A DNA stretch of 64,000 nucleotides from Acanthochromis polyacanthus (taxonomy: Eukaryota; Chordata; Actinopteri; Pomacentridae), in the NCBI RefSeq assembly GCF_021347895.1, contig NC_067120.1, positions 18,833,361-18,897,360 of the forward strand, written 5' to 3'. The position numbers and the translations under genes are program-made. Positions 36,101 through 48,074 of this stretch are shown one piece after another. The notes under the pieces are model-generated. The model did not search any database. It had not been told where the DNA came from and saw only the letters and a list, made by a program, of their open reading frames with translations. Position 1 is the first letter of the stretch. Every line of letters begins with the position of its first letter.

Positions 36101-39100
36101 TTTCCCATGAAAGAGATGTGTAATGTGTGAAAAGTGGAAGGTCAGCATGGAGAACGCACCCTACAGCGCAGGCTCAACTTTTCAGAACACTACAAACTTA
36201 CTTTCAGTTCAGTTAGGTAATACATTAATGTTTAGCCAACTTTACAATATAATGAGGTACAGCTATCTAATTTACACGTCATTACTGAGACAACAAACAC
36301 ATACTGCCGCTTCCAGAGTTGAGTATGTCATAAAATGAACTTGGGGAACTTGCACTTTTACACATGGTTACTTAAATAACCCTACAAATATGTAAGTGTT
36401 AAAATATTTGGACAGTAAGAGAGAATCTTGATGCCCACGTCTCAGAAATGAGTTTACCTCAGTCAGGGGAAATACTACATGACTGCATGAGTGGAAAATG
36501 TTGGTTCTTGTACATTTTGATATGAATGCCAGAAAACTGAAAACAATCATCTAATAAACTAAGTGAGAAAAACAGCATAAAAATGTCTTCAATGTGTGTA
36601 TTAGCTGAAAGGCTGCCATTTTTGCATCATGTGGAAGGTAGAGGGATGATGTTAAGTCTTGACAGATGTCAGAAGCCTCGCACAGAGGAAGGCATTCACC
36701 CCACCTTTCAAGTTTCACAGAGCTGGCATGTAAACACAGCTGAAACAACATGTAATAGAGGGTGGGATGAATCGGGTCGGGTCAGGTCTAGGGTAGTCAC
36801 AACAAGGCAATAGTCTGAAACTCAAGTCCCCCTCACTCTCAGCATCAACCTTGATGATGATGGTCAGAAGTAACGCCGGTCAGAGTCAGTGTTTTCATAC
36901 AATACAGGTTAAATTAGATTATGTTCATGGGGTTATAAAGTAACACTGTACACTGTGAAGGCAGGGGGTAATTCCTCTGCGTGAAAATCCACGCATGTTC
37001 TCCTATAGGCAGACGTGTTTACAGATCATTCCTAAATTTTTACAGATCCTCTAGGACCTCAAAATCTCCTTCCACTAAAACTAGATTATATGCTCACAGC
37101 AGTTTCATTGAATTACATAGCTCCTCTGTTGTCAATAAACTTGGCGTGCTGTAATGTGTGTTCAGGTGCTATTTTCACTTATAATGTGATCCTAATAGCA
37201 GCGAAATCCCTTCAAAACTGACAAGATGATAAATCCCTTGCAGGCAGCATTCAGTCTCTCCTTATCTACTCTTGCACATCAATTCCAATACTGAGTGATA
37301 TCCATCATCTATTAGTTTGTCTGTGTGTGTCCACAAGTCCTGCGGTTAAAGTAAGTCCCTGCCAATCTGTCTGCTGTTTATCAATTTGTCTTAATGCAAC
37401 TGCCGGAGGATATACTTTGAAAAGTGCATAACTCAAAATGCGGACAAAAAGCAAAGTTGTTTTGTATCATGTGCTTCAGTTTTTTCCATATACTTTTTAA
37501 TCGGCAGTCTTTCTAAACTTTGCCAAGGTTGATTAAAAATATGAGCCATGTAGAGTAAAAAGGAGATGTTACCTTAAAACCAGCAGATTGAACACTGCAG
37601 GTGGCATTCAGCAAATCTAAACTGTTTCAAGTTAAAGCACAAATCAAACTCATCATTACTGAAGCTATTAAAACATGTCAAAATGCCCTCATGTTAGTGC
37701 CTCACAAAACTGTCTTGACATGTTAAGGTAAGCTTTAAAACAACAAAAAGCACATGCCACTTACAGCATCATCAAGTGTTGCTCTGTTAGAAATGCTCTG
37801 CTGTATAAGCAGATTGACAATGTTTTGCGGTGCAGTTTTGTGCCAACAGACTCCACTCCTGAAATAAAGAAAAAGTTCAGTGCAGCTCTCTGACAGGAAT
37901 AGCCAAAGGTATAACTCAACAGGAAAACAGTGACACTTCTTTTTTACATTTTTTTTTTTCATTTTAACTTCTGTATCAATTCCACAGCATGAAGTCAAAT
38001 TTCTCATTTCATCTTCAAAGCACAAACCACACAGGCAGGGACAGAGGCTGAACAGCTGAAACTCCAGCCTGTTTGAAGAGCCAGGCAAGACAAGGCTGAC
38101 TAAACAGTGAAACAGTAGGTGGCCAGACGAAAGGGCTTGGTACAGATCAAGTTGAAAGTCTTTGGGGAGACTAGCGGCTAATAAATTTTAGACACAGATT
38201 ACATGACAGCATGTGAAGTAACTAGATCTGTATTCAAAAGTCTGGGACTTTCCACCTCTACAACACCCTGATTGGAGGTTGCCAAAAATAACAAAACAAA
38301 AAATGCAATGTCTTCAATCTAAATGATAATAAAGCTCATTAGTATGATGCTCTGTGACTGTAATACATTGAGGGTTGTATAAATTATCGATAAATCGAAT
38401 CTGACAGCAAAGTCCAATGGTTTGACACCCCAACTATCCACAGAAGAGTCCATATCCATCCATTCCATGACAGCAACCTTCAATTTCCTCAGAGTGCTTG
38501 AGCGAAAAACTGACACTCATTGATGCTCTGTGGCTGAATCTACACTCTGGCTTTTCTCTTGTCATAAGCTTTAGGGAGACAGTGATCAATCATTACCCGT
38601 AGTTCACCTTCAGAGAATTTACATTAACACATACTACCATCTGCAAAGTCAATTTTTTAAGGGTATACCAAGAAGACAAATGACTAACCTACTCTATTAA
38701 ATCTAAATGCAATTACTGGGTTCATAAAACTACAACTATTACTCTTGTCTTCAGCATGAGGCCAGAAAAAAAATGCAATACATACATACAAAAATATCAC
38801 TAGCATGCTTCACCTATGAATCATGATGCTTTTGTTCCATCTGGGCCAGAGATGAAATCCTTAGAGTGAATGTCCTAAACTGGCTTATTACTCAGAGCAT
38901 CTTACTGACAAATTTGACTCCAGTTTCTAATCCCACATGATGGGAGACAGAGAAATTTCCCAGGCCATTTGTAGGTTAAGATGCATGTGTGAAAGTAGCT
39001 TAATTGATGCTGTTCTAGTTGCAATGGAATAAATTGAAGGCTTGGTGGCGTTTTGGAAGCTCTTCGTGAGCTACAGATAAAGAAGGAAAGAAAGAGAGAA

Positions 39101-42048
39101 ACACAAATTTAACTGTAGATGCTAGCAAATTGTTAGGCTGGTTGAAGTGATACAAGATATTAATTTCAAATACCAACAACTAAGCGGAGCGTAGATTTAT
39201 CTCGAAACTAGACTGAATGAGTAAGTAGAGCTTCAAAGAAAATGGCAACACTCATATTTCCTCCAAAGAGCCAGGATAAAGCAAAGTTAAACTCCCTGCA
39301 TAATAAATATCAACATTCTTCGTTGATGACAAGGAGCATGGTTGCGTTCATGGGAAAGCATGTTCATATCTTGGCAGCCTTGACTCGGGGCTGGGGAGAG
39401 CCGTGGCAGTCCACGACGAATGATGACCTCTTCTCATGCAATGGCAAATTCCTGCCATAACTAAGTTGAAACAGGCCTGAGATAACTATAGCAGGCAGCG
39501 TGGAGGCACAGCTCGGTGGAAGGTAGGGGAGACTGCCACCCTTCCCTCTGCAACTAAAGCTGTTGGTGCTTTTGGATCTAAAAGACTCAAAAGTTAATTT
39601 GATGACATTTTATTGCTACCACCAAGCAATGGTGAAAAACTAAAGGAAGCAACTTCATTGAGAGTCACTGTTGCTTTTGTGCTTTTTTTGTTACAATATT
39701 TATATATATCAGGTACTAAAAACTTCATATTTGTCATTCTTAAGAAAAAATGTGGCAATAATTAACTGTGAAGCTCTAATGAATATATTTTAGTAGTCGG
39801 ATATACCTCAGAGGTTTACCCTCAGAGGTTCACTCTGAGATGTAGGCTGAAAAAGAGAGCTGACCCACAGATCATTTCATATTGACGTTTCAGACGTCTG
39901 CGACTCTCTTTGTGAAATTCATTTCTGCTCTCCGATGTACGCTGATGGGAACTCTGACAGCTGCTTGTTTCCACAGTCCACTTAATGGGGGAGAGTCAGG
40001 AACTGAGAGCGAGGTAGAGCAGGAGTGTGATGGGAATACATGTTCTAGATGCCTACTATTTATTGATCACCACTGACCTTGTCTCCATTGACATGAAAGG
40101 CTTCAAGGACACACCAGGTCTAGCTTTTTTCCACTTTCACACTACATTTCCTGGAAGTTAGATACTTGCTGTGGAGTAATTGATTTAAACCTTATCAATG
40201 GGGTCCTAATGGGAAAACTTTACATTGTTTACAGCTGGAGCTAGAGAGCAAGGGCACTTTGAGTAAGTATTGTTGAAGTGGTAACTCTAGAGCTAAAAAG
40301 CATAGGACAAATTCTAATCCATTTATCAAGGACAATCGCAGTGGGGAAATGCAGCAATCAATAAGCAGAGCAATGCAAAGAGCTTTCATGAGTCAACAGT
40401 GTGTAATCTTGATGGATCTATACATATATGCTGCCAGTCAGTATACACTGGCTTTCAGAGTGCTCAGAAAATCCACAGAGACTCAAGGGGCACAAATACA
40501 AAGTGGCCTCAGTTTGCCACAGGCATCTAAAAAAGAACATTAGAAAATGTGGTAAAACCTAAACTAATTTCCACATTCCCCTTCCTGTTTGAAGTCAATG
40601 CTGATATTGTACCACTCATAAGAGCTGATGCAGATAAGATATGCCGTTATACAGTCTACATGCATATGAGGATTGCACAAGAGATCAAGTATCTTAAATG
40701 ACTATCTTAAATAGTTAAACTGACTTTGTAACTTCATTATCTAGTTAAATTATGCAAAGAAAAAGGTCATATATTACCAGCAAAAGAAAATTAATGACAG
40801 TATAAGTTGCAATTTGCCAAGAATCATACTAAACTGCTCAGAGATGTTTATTCAGATGCAATTTGAGTTTATGAAGAGGCAGTTTGAAGATTTTGGGTTC
40901 ACCATTCACCACTCTATTTGTCAGATGTTTTTAACTTGGACAAGGGAAAGTCCGGGTATAAGGTTGGACATGTAATCTGAAGTTAATCAAACACACATCC
41001 CTCTGAAAGCCTTAAGATCTTTTTAATGAAACAATCCTTCTTTAAACTGCTGCCAGAACAGCATGAGAACAAAAGATATTACCTCTTCACAGCCCCGCTT
41101 GCACTAAAGAATTTGGGAGTTGAATTTCTTTTTTTTTTTTTTTTATAGTCGGCATCTAAAGGCTATTACAAGTCCTGCATTACAATATGCATGTATTCCC
41201 AGTGCCCTTAAGCAAACTTTATTATGCCAGATTTTACACTGTAAATCTGAAATTTGTCTTTCTAAATTGTCTTAAACATAGACATTTTCAAATGCTTCAA
41301 AACACCGTTAAAAAATGCTTCCTGATCAGTTAAACAACTAAAGTTCACATGTCGAGTATCTAGCTCTGACCATGACCGCTTCATCAATCCCAGCAGGAAT
41401 GAACATAACCTACAGTAGCTCTGCTGTTGCCTAAAGAACAATGGATCTGCAGAAGCCCAGAGACACAGGATTACTCAAGAGTTCTATGCCTGCTTGACAT
41501 GTCCATCTCTGTTATCACTAAAGAAGCCAGGACCGTCGATGCTTGGGGAACGGACAAAAATGTATTGAATAAAAGGTTCATAATGAATAATGAATATTTT
41601 ATTCTTATTTTGTCACAAAACAGTGAAGTGCACCTTGTCAAATACTACGAATGTGATTAAATACTCCTAGAATAAGAAAATATGTTCAAAAAAGGGCCAA
41701 GGTTACAGTTAAGTGTTTACACAGAATTTGTTCTAACAATCACCAAAAGACTAGCTCAAAATGAGGCAAATTGATGGTCCTTGACTGGAGTGTTCATTTG
41801 TTGCATGCTAAGCTTCTTTTTTATATTGCACCTGCATGAACACAGAAAGCTGTTGGAGAGAGGAGTGAGTCAGGTGAAGAGCAGCAGGATGCTGTGAAAA
41901 TTAACTGGATGGTGTTTTATCTCATTTATGAACAGCATTCAAATTTCTGGATCAAAAATAAACATATTAATTTGTAACACCTTTGCACCACAGCACACAT
42001 GTCACTGGCAGCTGAAATATATCACTGACTTCATTACTACTGATACTA
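30158..42048. other. anonymous non-coding DNA
   Basis: Nearly 12 kb in which no gene or repeat family could be supported. A 36-bp minus-strand segment at 37765-37800 is bounded by good splice consensus and open in phase 0, but it is too short to trust. There is a 16-T run at 41129-41144. The 131-codon plus frame at 32089-32484 and others lack protein-like motifs. Confidence 0.45.
41129..41144. repeat. poly(T) tract (16 T)
   Basis: An uninterrupted run of 16 thymines followed by ATAG. No retroposon body was recognised on the minus strand next to it. Confidence 0.9.
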
Positions 42049-42229
42049 TATCTCCATAGGGCTGGGCGATATGACAATAGATATCGTCTGGACGATAGAA
42101 AATGTCTATTGTTTTATGTGAAGATCCTATCGTTTATATCGCAGTGTCGCAAAACACGCTTTACGGCAGTATTTTACGTCACCGACGTGCCTTACAGCAA
42201 GTCCAGGCACGCGGCAGTGTTGCCAACTT

Positions 42230-42320
42230 AGCGACTTTCTCACTAAATCCAGCGACTTTCCAAAGTGTCCCAGCGACATTTTTTTGTCAAAAGCGACTAG
42301 CGACAAATCTAGCGACTTTT
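42230..42320. repeat. cluster of AGCGAC motifs inside the outer hAT
   Basis: Six copies of (A)GCGAC, mostly AGCGACTTT, start near 42230, 42251, 42272, 42292, 42300 and 42311. Spacing is about 20 bp for the first three intervals and shorter afterwards. The roughly two-turn spacing on one face resembles an array of protein-binding sites, for example subterminal transposase sites, but that is inference. Confidence 0.5.
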
Positions 42321-42760
42321 TGTGCCGTTTTGGAGACTCCGACAGGAAAACTCGGATCATTCTGCAGTTACTGTCCTCAACAAGCAGCAGGTGCTGCTGT
42401 GAGCTTCTCCCCCTTTCCAAAGCACAGACTGTCAGTCCAGTAACCCCGCAGCAGTCCCAGTGAGGGGAGGGGGAGACCCACATCCAGGGCCGGCTCTCCC
42501 TATACGCAAATTAAGCGGCTGCTTAGGGCCCCGCCGCCACTAGGGGGTCCCCGAATTGACTGTGTCTGATGGTCTGACCCACAGACTGCCATCTAACATT
42601 ACTTGCTTCGGACTAACCTGGCAACCACCCAACACGCGTTGTAAGTTCAGTGTCGCTGATTGGGCGGCAGCCGCAGCCCCAGACATGTGTCAAAATATTT
42701 GGTTGGTTGATCAAAAACTGGCATCAAGGAGGATGTTTAGAAGAACACAAAAAAACCAAG

Positions 42761-42833
42761 ATGAAGCGCGTTTATCCTTCAGGTGCGGAAAAAAGGAAAA
42801 AGAAGGAGGACAAACAAAAGAGAGATACGCAAG
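42761..42833 (+). pseudogene. first exon of a hAT (DUF4371/ZMYM-type) transposase
   Basis: ATG 42761 opens MKRVYPSGAEKRKKKEDKQK, the basic KR-x-PSGAEKRKKK leader found at the start of many DUF4371-type hAT transposases and ZMYM-like proteins; it is probably a nuclear localisation segment. A CAAG|GTAATT donor follows at 42833. An acceptor at AAGTAG|AA (exon from 43082) joins in phase and gives EQYTHPEGFPDPNSASGHDE before the reading becomes unrecognisable. The zinc-finger and RNase H-like catalytic parts are deleted, so the product is inactive. The second exon is less certain than the first. Confidence 0.65.
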
Positions 42834-43202
42834 GTAATTTTTGAAAACATCAGTTGATTATTTTGTGGATACTACGATCGTGACTCTCATTTTTAAATGC
42901 ACTTATTGTCCTTGATATATTCAGCTCAGCTGACGGTAACCAAATCGTTGTTGCTAATGCTAGCGCTGATTAGCTCAATTTCTAGGTACAGACAGCTTCT
43001 ATATTGATGTGTTTTCTTGTATTATAGGTTAAGATTAAGCTCGGTTCCTGCAGCTTTCACATTGTTTATAGGATGAAGTAGAACAATATACTCACCCAGA
43101 AGGCTTTCCTGATCCAAACAGTGCTTCAGGACATGATGAAATATTGGTGAAACTAATGAGTTTTTGGACGATTAATGCAGTTTTAGAAGTGGCGCTATAC
43201 AT

Positions 43203-43307
43203 GCCATCCGAGCTCCTCAACTTTGGAGCGACCTGCCAGGGGAGATAAGGCGTACGGAGTCTGCTGCTTCTTTTAAGTCACTTTTAAAAACATACTTTTA
43301 CAGAGGA
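43203..43307 (+). pseudogene. LINE ORF2 C-terminal-like module inside the inner hAT
   Basis: The frame reads AIRAPQLWSDLPGEIRR and then ASFKSLLKTYFY. This is the APxLWxxLPxxIR...SFKSxLKTYLF pattern found just before the stop codon of many fish LINE ORF2 proteins and their derivatives. It is not in the hAT frame and lies between hAT sequences, so it appears to have been captured by the inner element or its ancestor. The boundaries are approximate. Confidence 0.6.
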
Positions 43308-44086
43308 CAAAAAAAGTAGTGCCGTTTTGGCGTTTTCACATTTATTAAGGATTTCAATAGTAACAAAGTTGCAGTAGTAATGTGGCAAATCTGTAAACTT
43401 TACTTTGTCTACGCAGCAAAATTACTGTGTCCCAGCAAATTAAAATCAAATACAAACAAAATGTGTAAGGTTTTCCATACAGTTGCTGGTTTGCGATGGC
43501 AATACTCTACTAACCACCACAAGGCAGGGCCACAAAGTGATCCTGCTTAGGGCCCCCTGATGTCCAGAGCCGGCCCTGCCCACATCACTCCGCGGCCAGA
43601 CGGCAGATGAATCGCACATGCACAAAGTCACTACAGATCCCACCCAGACTTACGGAGCGGGACATAAATGAAAATGTTTCTTCACTGTCATACTAAAATA
43701 AACCACAGCATTTAGCCTCTAGTTCAAAAACAGATTTTGGGTGTTTTATACTCACTTTTTGGTCTGTTCCACAACGTTATTCCTCTCTCCTACAACGTTG
43801 ATTACAATTACATGCAAACTGGGAAACATGCACACGAACAACCAGCTCAAACCGACGAGCTTGTACCTAAAAGTGAGGGAACTTCTGTCATATGGTAGTG
43901 GTTTGGATTTAAAAAGACCGACAAGGCTCAGACTACCGTACTTGTAAGGTATGTCGCTGCCCGGTCCCATTCATTCATTGAATTTACCAAAAATATGCTA
44001 TGTCGTTATGTATATCGTATCAGGATATAAAATAAGCTATATCGGGATATAAAATTTTGGTCATATCGCCCAGCCCTATATCTCCA

Positions 44087-45858
44087 TATACAGTTATTAT
44101 CCTACACAACTCCATCCCCACATTCCCCAAAACTACTAATGAAGTCCCCCAGTGAAAAACAAGTGTGAATGGCGGAGACTTCATTCAAGTCAATGACCAC
44201 AATGTGAGCGAATCCACATTTAGATGATAATTATGCCAAATACAAGCCTCTGAAATAATCTCCCCTAAAGATCCTCTGATCCTCCATGAGACTAGATGGT
44301 GTGGGGCCCATTGTTGAGCGCCTCTGAACACAGAACTATGCATTGTGGTTGCTCTGGACTCAGCCAAAGAGCTGGCAAATCCAATTACCCTCAAGCCATT
44401 TCAAAGTCCATCTAAAGACAAATGTGGTGTCTTGTTGGGGTGTTTATTAGAGTCTGGCATCATGACTTGACCCGACATGTGATATTTGCACAATAATTAG
44501 ATTAGACTACAATGGCATCCTTAATATTTACATGCTGAAATTGTGACATACTTTTATTATTTTGTCCAAAGCATATTGTCACATAGATAGAAACTGAAAA
44601 CCATATATGAATGCAGTTGCAAACAAGCTACTACTGATGCTATGCTGTCGCAGTATCAAGAAAACAGCATGTTTGCAATACACAACAGGCAAATCAGATC
44701 AAATATGTCAAGAAGAGAAACAAAAAGGCATAGAAATATGGAATGTGAATGTGCAGTGACACGTATCTTGTCAGTAAATGCAAAGGAGTTTATTGAGATG
44801 ACAGAAAATAGCGGTGGCAGTCATCAAAGTAGAGGTAGCAATAACTAGCAAAGCAGAACAGAAACAAAACACATCCAGAAATAGTTGCTGTGCTTTGGAA
44901 GTGATGTGAAGCTACAGTTTTGAAATACCAACACTTGTGAAGTCATGAAGTCGGAGAGGATGAAATCATTTCCTAGAAAGAGAGGGTGAGCGTATACTAA
45001 AAGGACTTCATATCAGTTGAATCATTTGAACATGGCTTATATGTTACTCTAAGAAAGTAATCTTTAACATGTGAGTCAGTTTTAAAAAATGCAACACTGG
45101 GAATGCGTGGGGGAAGAAAACACACCTGGACATGTTCTTGACCTTTCTAATTGGTCATCAGAGCGATCACAATGTGATACATGTTGTGCCTCTCAGCTTA
45201 AGTAGAAGTGGGTGGACTTTACCCAAATACAGCTGTGTTCCGGATAAACCCACACTAAATTAAGGCCATGCACACCCATACCCACAACAGCCAAGTTAAC
45301 AGGGTGAGGCTATTAAGCAGTTTGACAAATCTGGCTCCTTTGTAGCTGCAGTTCTGTGCCAAAGCATGAGAATACTGGTCACAGAAAAGAAGATTTATGG
45401 AGGAGCAGGCACAAAGGCAAAGAGCTAACAAACCTCAGTCTAAAGCAGGGAGGGCACAAACTGGAACACACAATATGGCCTTCCACTCTCCCAGTGCCAG
45501 CATGACTAACCCTTTGTGTAACACACTAAGTCTACTCCAAATATTACTTCGAATCAAGGATACCGGAATGCATAACACAACAACAGCAGTCTGTCTGTGA
45601 AGAGCCGGGCTGAGAACGGTGATTTTTAGTCAATAATGCCTTTTTACTTTCCTTGTCGTGGGGATTTTTCAGGTAGTTGTGCACTGATGTTATGTGTCCC
45701 TGTGGTGCTGCAATATATTTGTACAGCCTGACATTACTCATGCCTCAATGGCCTTTACATGCCCGCAACAGCAATAGTTCCTAACCTCTGCCCAAGCTCT
45801 TAAAGTAGAAGAAAGAGGAAAATTCCATAGACACGCCACATAAAGTGGTATAAAACAG
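44087..45858. other. anonymous non-coding DNA
   Basis: No gene or repeat could be supported between the hAT nest and the next element. Confidence 0.5.
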
Positions 45859-47809
45859 TATTGAGTCATTCCATCTCATTTCAACAAATCTGAGGAAATT
45901 TTGTTGCATGACCTCCTCTGATCATCTCCAAACTTTTTTTTTAACTATCCCAACATAAGAATAGATTACTTGCAAAGTTTTAACATCATATGATTGCTAT
46001 TTGCTAAGTTATAAAATATTTAAATCCCTATTTTTCCACTCGGAAATTGATATGTTAGGTAGAAAGGCTTGATTTAGGAAGATAATACTGGGAACTGACT
46101 GATGATATAGACTTACAAGTGATCTGAAGGGTTCAAACACCTTAACAATAGAGCAGGAAAAAAAAATTTGGAATGAATATACCCATTTCTCTGTGGTACA
46201 GGGCAATTTAAAAATTTGGCGAAAATGGCATTTTTCAAGAATTTAGGCATTTTTTTCACAAATTTTAATAAGTAACAAGGTTCATATGTTATAAAAATCT
46301 CAAAGTACCTTAAAAGTTCTCTCTAACCTAAAAATATCCAAGAGCTAGCTAGTCTCCTTAGACCTCAAAACGATGCCTATTTATGAAACAGACTGAAAAA
46401 CACCATACATATATTGGCACAGAAACCAATGTGGGACATGGAGTAGAAACATGAAACTTTGTCTGTATAACAATAAACATCCGAATAATTGATATCTGAA
46501 GTATCAACATTGTTTCTTGAATCCTTCATGGCCAATTTAACCAAGAAATGCACTATGTTTTATAGGCGTTTTTTTAGGAATTCTAACTAATATATTGCAG
46601 TTAAAATGAGTTATATTGCCTTAGGTCCCATGTAAAACATGTAATTTGTCCCCAACTTATCACACCACTATTTCTGTCCTTTGAACTGCTTGAATTTCTC
46701 TGAAATCAGGCCATCATCTGCACCAGATATGTGGTACTGTCCACCACGGCGTGTTGAAGGAGCAGTGATTGGACAGAGGATGTGGGCTGTAGGCACCCAC
46801 ACTACGTCATCCTTTCTAGGCCATGTGAACTTCTTGCTGGGACCTTTTGGGTGCATGAATTTCACTTGCAAATCTTCAAATTCAGCTGATAAGTCAAATA
46901 CGATACCGAGGCTGTCCTGAGAATGCAGTCTGGGAGTGATGCCATTTCTTCTTATTCAGTTACTGTATGAAAGAAAAAACAATGTCTATATAATAATTAA
47001 CTTCAGATATGCCCTTTGTAACTTATACTACGATGCTGATGCTTCAGATTCATCTTTCATCTTTAGTTGGTCATGTAAATGGTTCCTAAAAACAAAAACG
47101 AGGATCAAAATGTATAGTAAATTGATTCAGCAGTTGCTCATCTTTGGCACAAGAAACAAATATGAAAGTAAGTTCACACATACTTCACACATACTAGTTC
47201 CTCCAAAAAAAATTTGAACCGCGTACCATGTATCCCACATGCACTTTTTAATGCCTAAAGTTAGGCTATTTTGGGTCTACACCTGAGTTCAACAGCCTAT
47301 AAATCAATAAATAAGCTTTATTTTAATGTTTTAAAACTTTTACCTTATGCAACTTTCATTAGTAAAGAAGAAAATTCATTCTTTCAATGTCTTTTCACAA
47401 GAATAAGTCCTAAAATAGAGGCATGAAAAACCCAAAATAAAGTCGCCCATGAAATAATAAGGATATTTTGGGAAATTCCACAGTCCAGTATTTTTTTATT
47501 TTCATTCATTTCTATACTTTTCTCACCAGAAGGGTAAAAGTTTTGGAAGGGGAAAAAATTCTGACCATGTAAAAGGAGTATAAATTGCTTTTTTTAGTAG
47601 TTTAAAACCCTAAAATCATAGGCGAGGATTAAGTTTGGACTGACTATGGGTATTAGATTAGATCATTACTGCTTATACTGTATGTTTATAACCATAATAC
47701 TTTGCATTTGTTCATAAAATTACCCAAATAAAGCCCAAAAAAAATTTTGGGAGGATCTGAGAAAGTGGTGCAACAAGCATTTGTTGAATTGACATGGAAT
47801 GACTCTATT
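45859..47809. mobile_element. 1.9-kb DNA transposon with GAGTCATTCCAT ends and TATT duplication (Sola-like?)
   Basis: The body (45863-47805, 1,943 bp) begins GAGTCATTCCATCTCA. The reverse complement of the right end begins GAGTCATTCCATGTCA; the first 27 bp match at 25 positions. TATT flanks both sides (45859-45862, 47806-47809). A 4-bp duplication excludes hAT, Tc1 and Mutator and fits Sola, Ginger, Chapaev or Kolobok-type elements. The GAGTCATTCCA-type end is one I associate with Sola elements, but this is memory only. A conserved-looking minus-strand ORF piece lies at 46668-46955. The rest is AT-rich and non-coding, so this is a deletion derivative. Confidence 0.75.
46668..46955 (-). pseudogene. 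C-terminal fragment of a transposon-encoded protein
   Basis: Read on the minus strand the frame is open for about 95 codons to a stop at 46668-46670. It contains FDLSAEFEDLQVKFMHPKGP, then KFTWPRKDDVVWVPTAHILC, and ends in EKFKQFKGQK. The Trp/Pro-rich W-P-R-[KR]-x-D-x-x-W-V-P-x-x-x-[IV]-[LI]-C arrangement, with a following STRRGGQYHIS segment, is composed like a real globular or zinc-binding tail and unlike chance frames in this AT-rich DNA. I recall similar tails in cnidarian and fish transposon proteins but cannot name the domain. An in-frame TGA (46956-46958) blocks extension upstream, so an exon boundary or mutation lies there. The catalytic region is not present. Confidence 0.6.
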
Positions 47810-47964
47810 GTTGTTTTAGATGCACAGTAGTTTAGAAAGGAAACTGACAGTACTGTTGTCATACAGAAAGAGACGACAAAACAAACTGAAACAGCAGTTC
47901 TGATATGAATAATTGTGAAACCCTGCAGGTAATAGCAGGAAACTGAAATTTTGACTTTGCTTAC

Positions 47965-48074
47965 CTGCCAGGCTATGTGGCTCCGCGTTTCCTTCTGTAT
48001 TCTAAGACTGAAAGCACCAGGACTTGCTGATTCAGACAAAGCCACAGGGCATCTTAAGGCTGCAGCCAGTTTTC
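47965..48074 (-). CDS. candidate internal exon, 110 bp, of an unidentified minus-strand gene
   Basis: On the minus strand a textbook 3' splice site precedes the segment: GGCTGACAT as branch point about 35 bp upstream, then an almost pure pyrimidine tract ending TTTGTCTGCAG. The donor is CTGGCAG|GTAAGCAAAG. Of the three frames only one is open: two leading bases, then 36 codons starting KLAAALRCPVALSESASPG and ending SHIAWQ at a codon boundary. Composition is GC-richer than the flanks. I do not recognise the protein. Start and stop would lie in other exons, none of which could be identified with confidence. A lncRNA exon or a chance combination remains possible. Confidence 0.4.

Larger units (their letters stand above)
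42477..43586. mobile_element. inner hAT element (CAGGGCCGGCTCT ends) nested in the outer hAT
   Basis: The body (42485-43578, 1,094 bp) starts CAGGGCCGGCTCTCC and ends AGAGCCGGCCCTG, a perfect 13-bp inverted repeat. Exact 8-bp direct repeats CCCACATC lie at 42477-42484 and 43579-43586. It interrupts the outer hAT, so it is the younger insertion. It retains the first transposase exon (42761-42833), a possible second exon from 43082 and a LINE-like C-terminal module (43203-43307), while the catalytic centre is absent. It is a deletion derivative of a DUF4371/ZMYM-type hAT. Confidence 0.93.
42049..44086. mobile_element. outer hAT element (TAGGGCTGGGCGATATGA ends) with 8-bp TSD
   Basis: The body (42057-44078, 2,022 bp including a nested element) begins TAGGGCTGGGCGATATGA, and its right end reads TCATATCGCCCAGCCCTA, an exact 18-bp inverted repeat of it. 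Direct repeats TATCTCCA lie at 42049-42056 and 44079-44086. Without the nested insertion and its extra duplication the element is about 0.92 kb. The subterminal ATATCG-rich motifs (CGATATAAAC-like) are typical of this fish family. No transposase of its own is recognisable, so it is non-autonomous. Confidence 0.93.

Noticed and set aside
37765..37800. 36-bp minus-strand segment with CAG acceptor and GTAAGT donor, open in phase 0
   Set aside because: Good splice consensus, but at this length such pairs are expected by chance in 64 kb; the peptide was not recognised.
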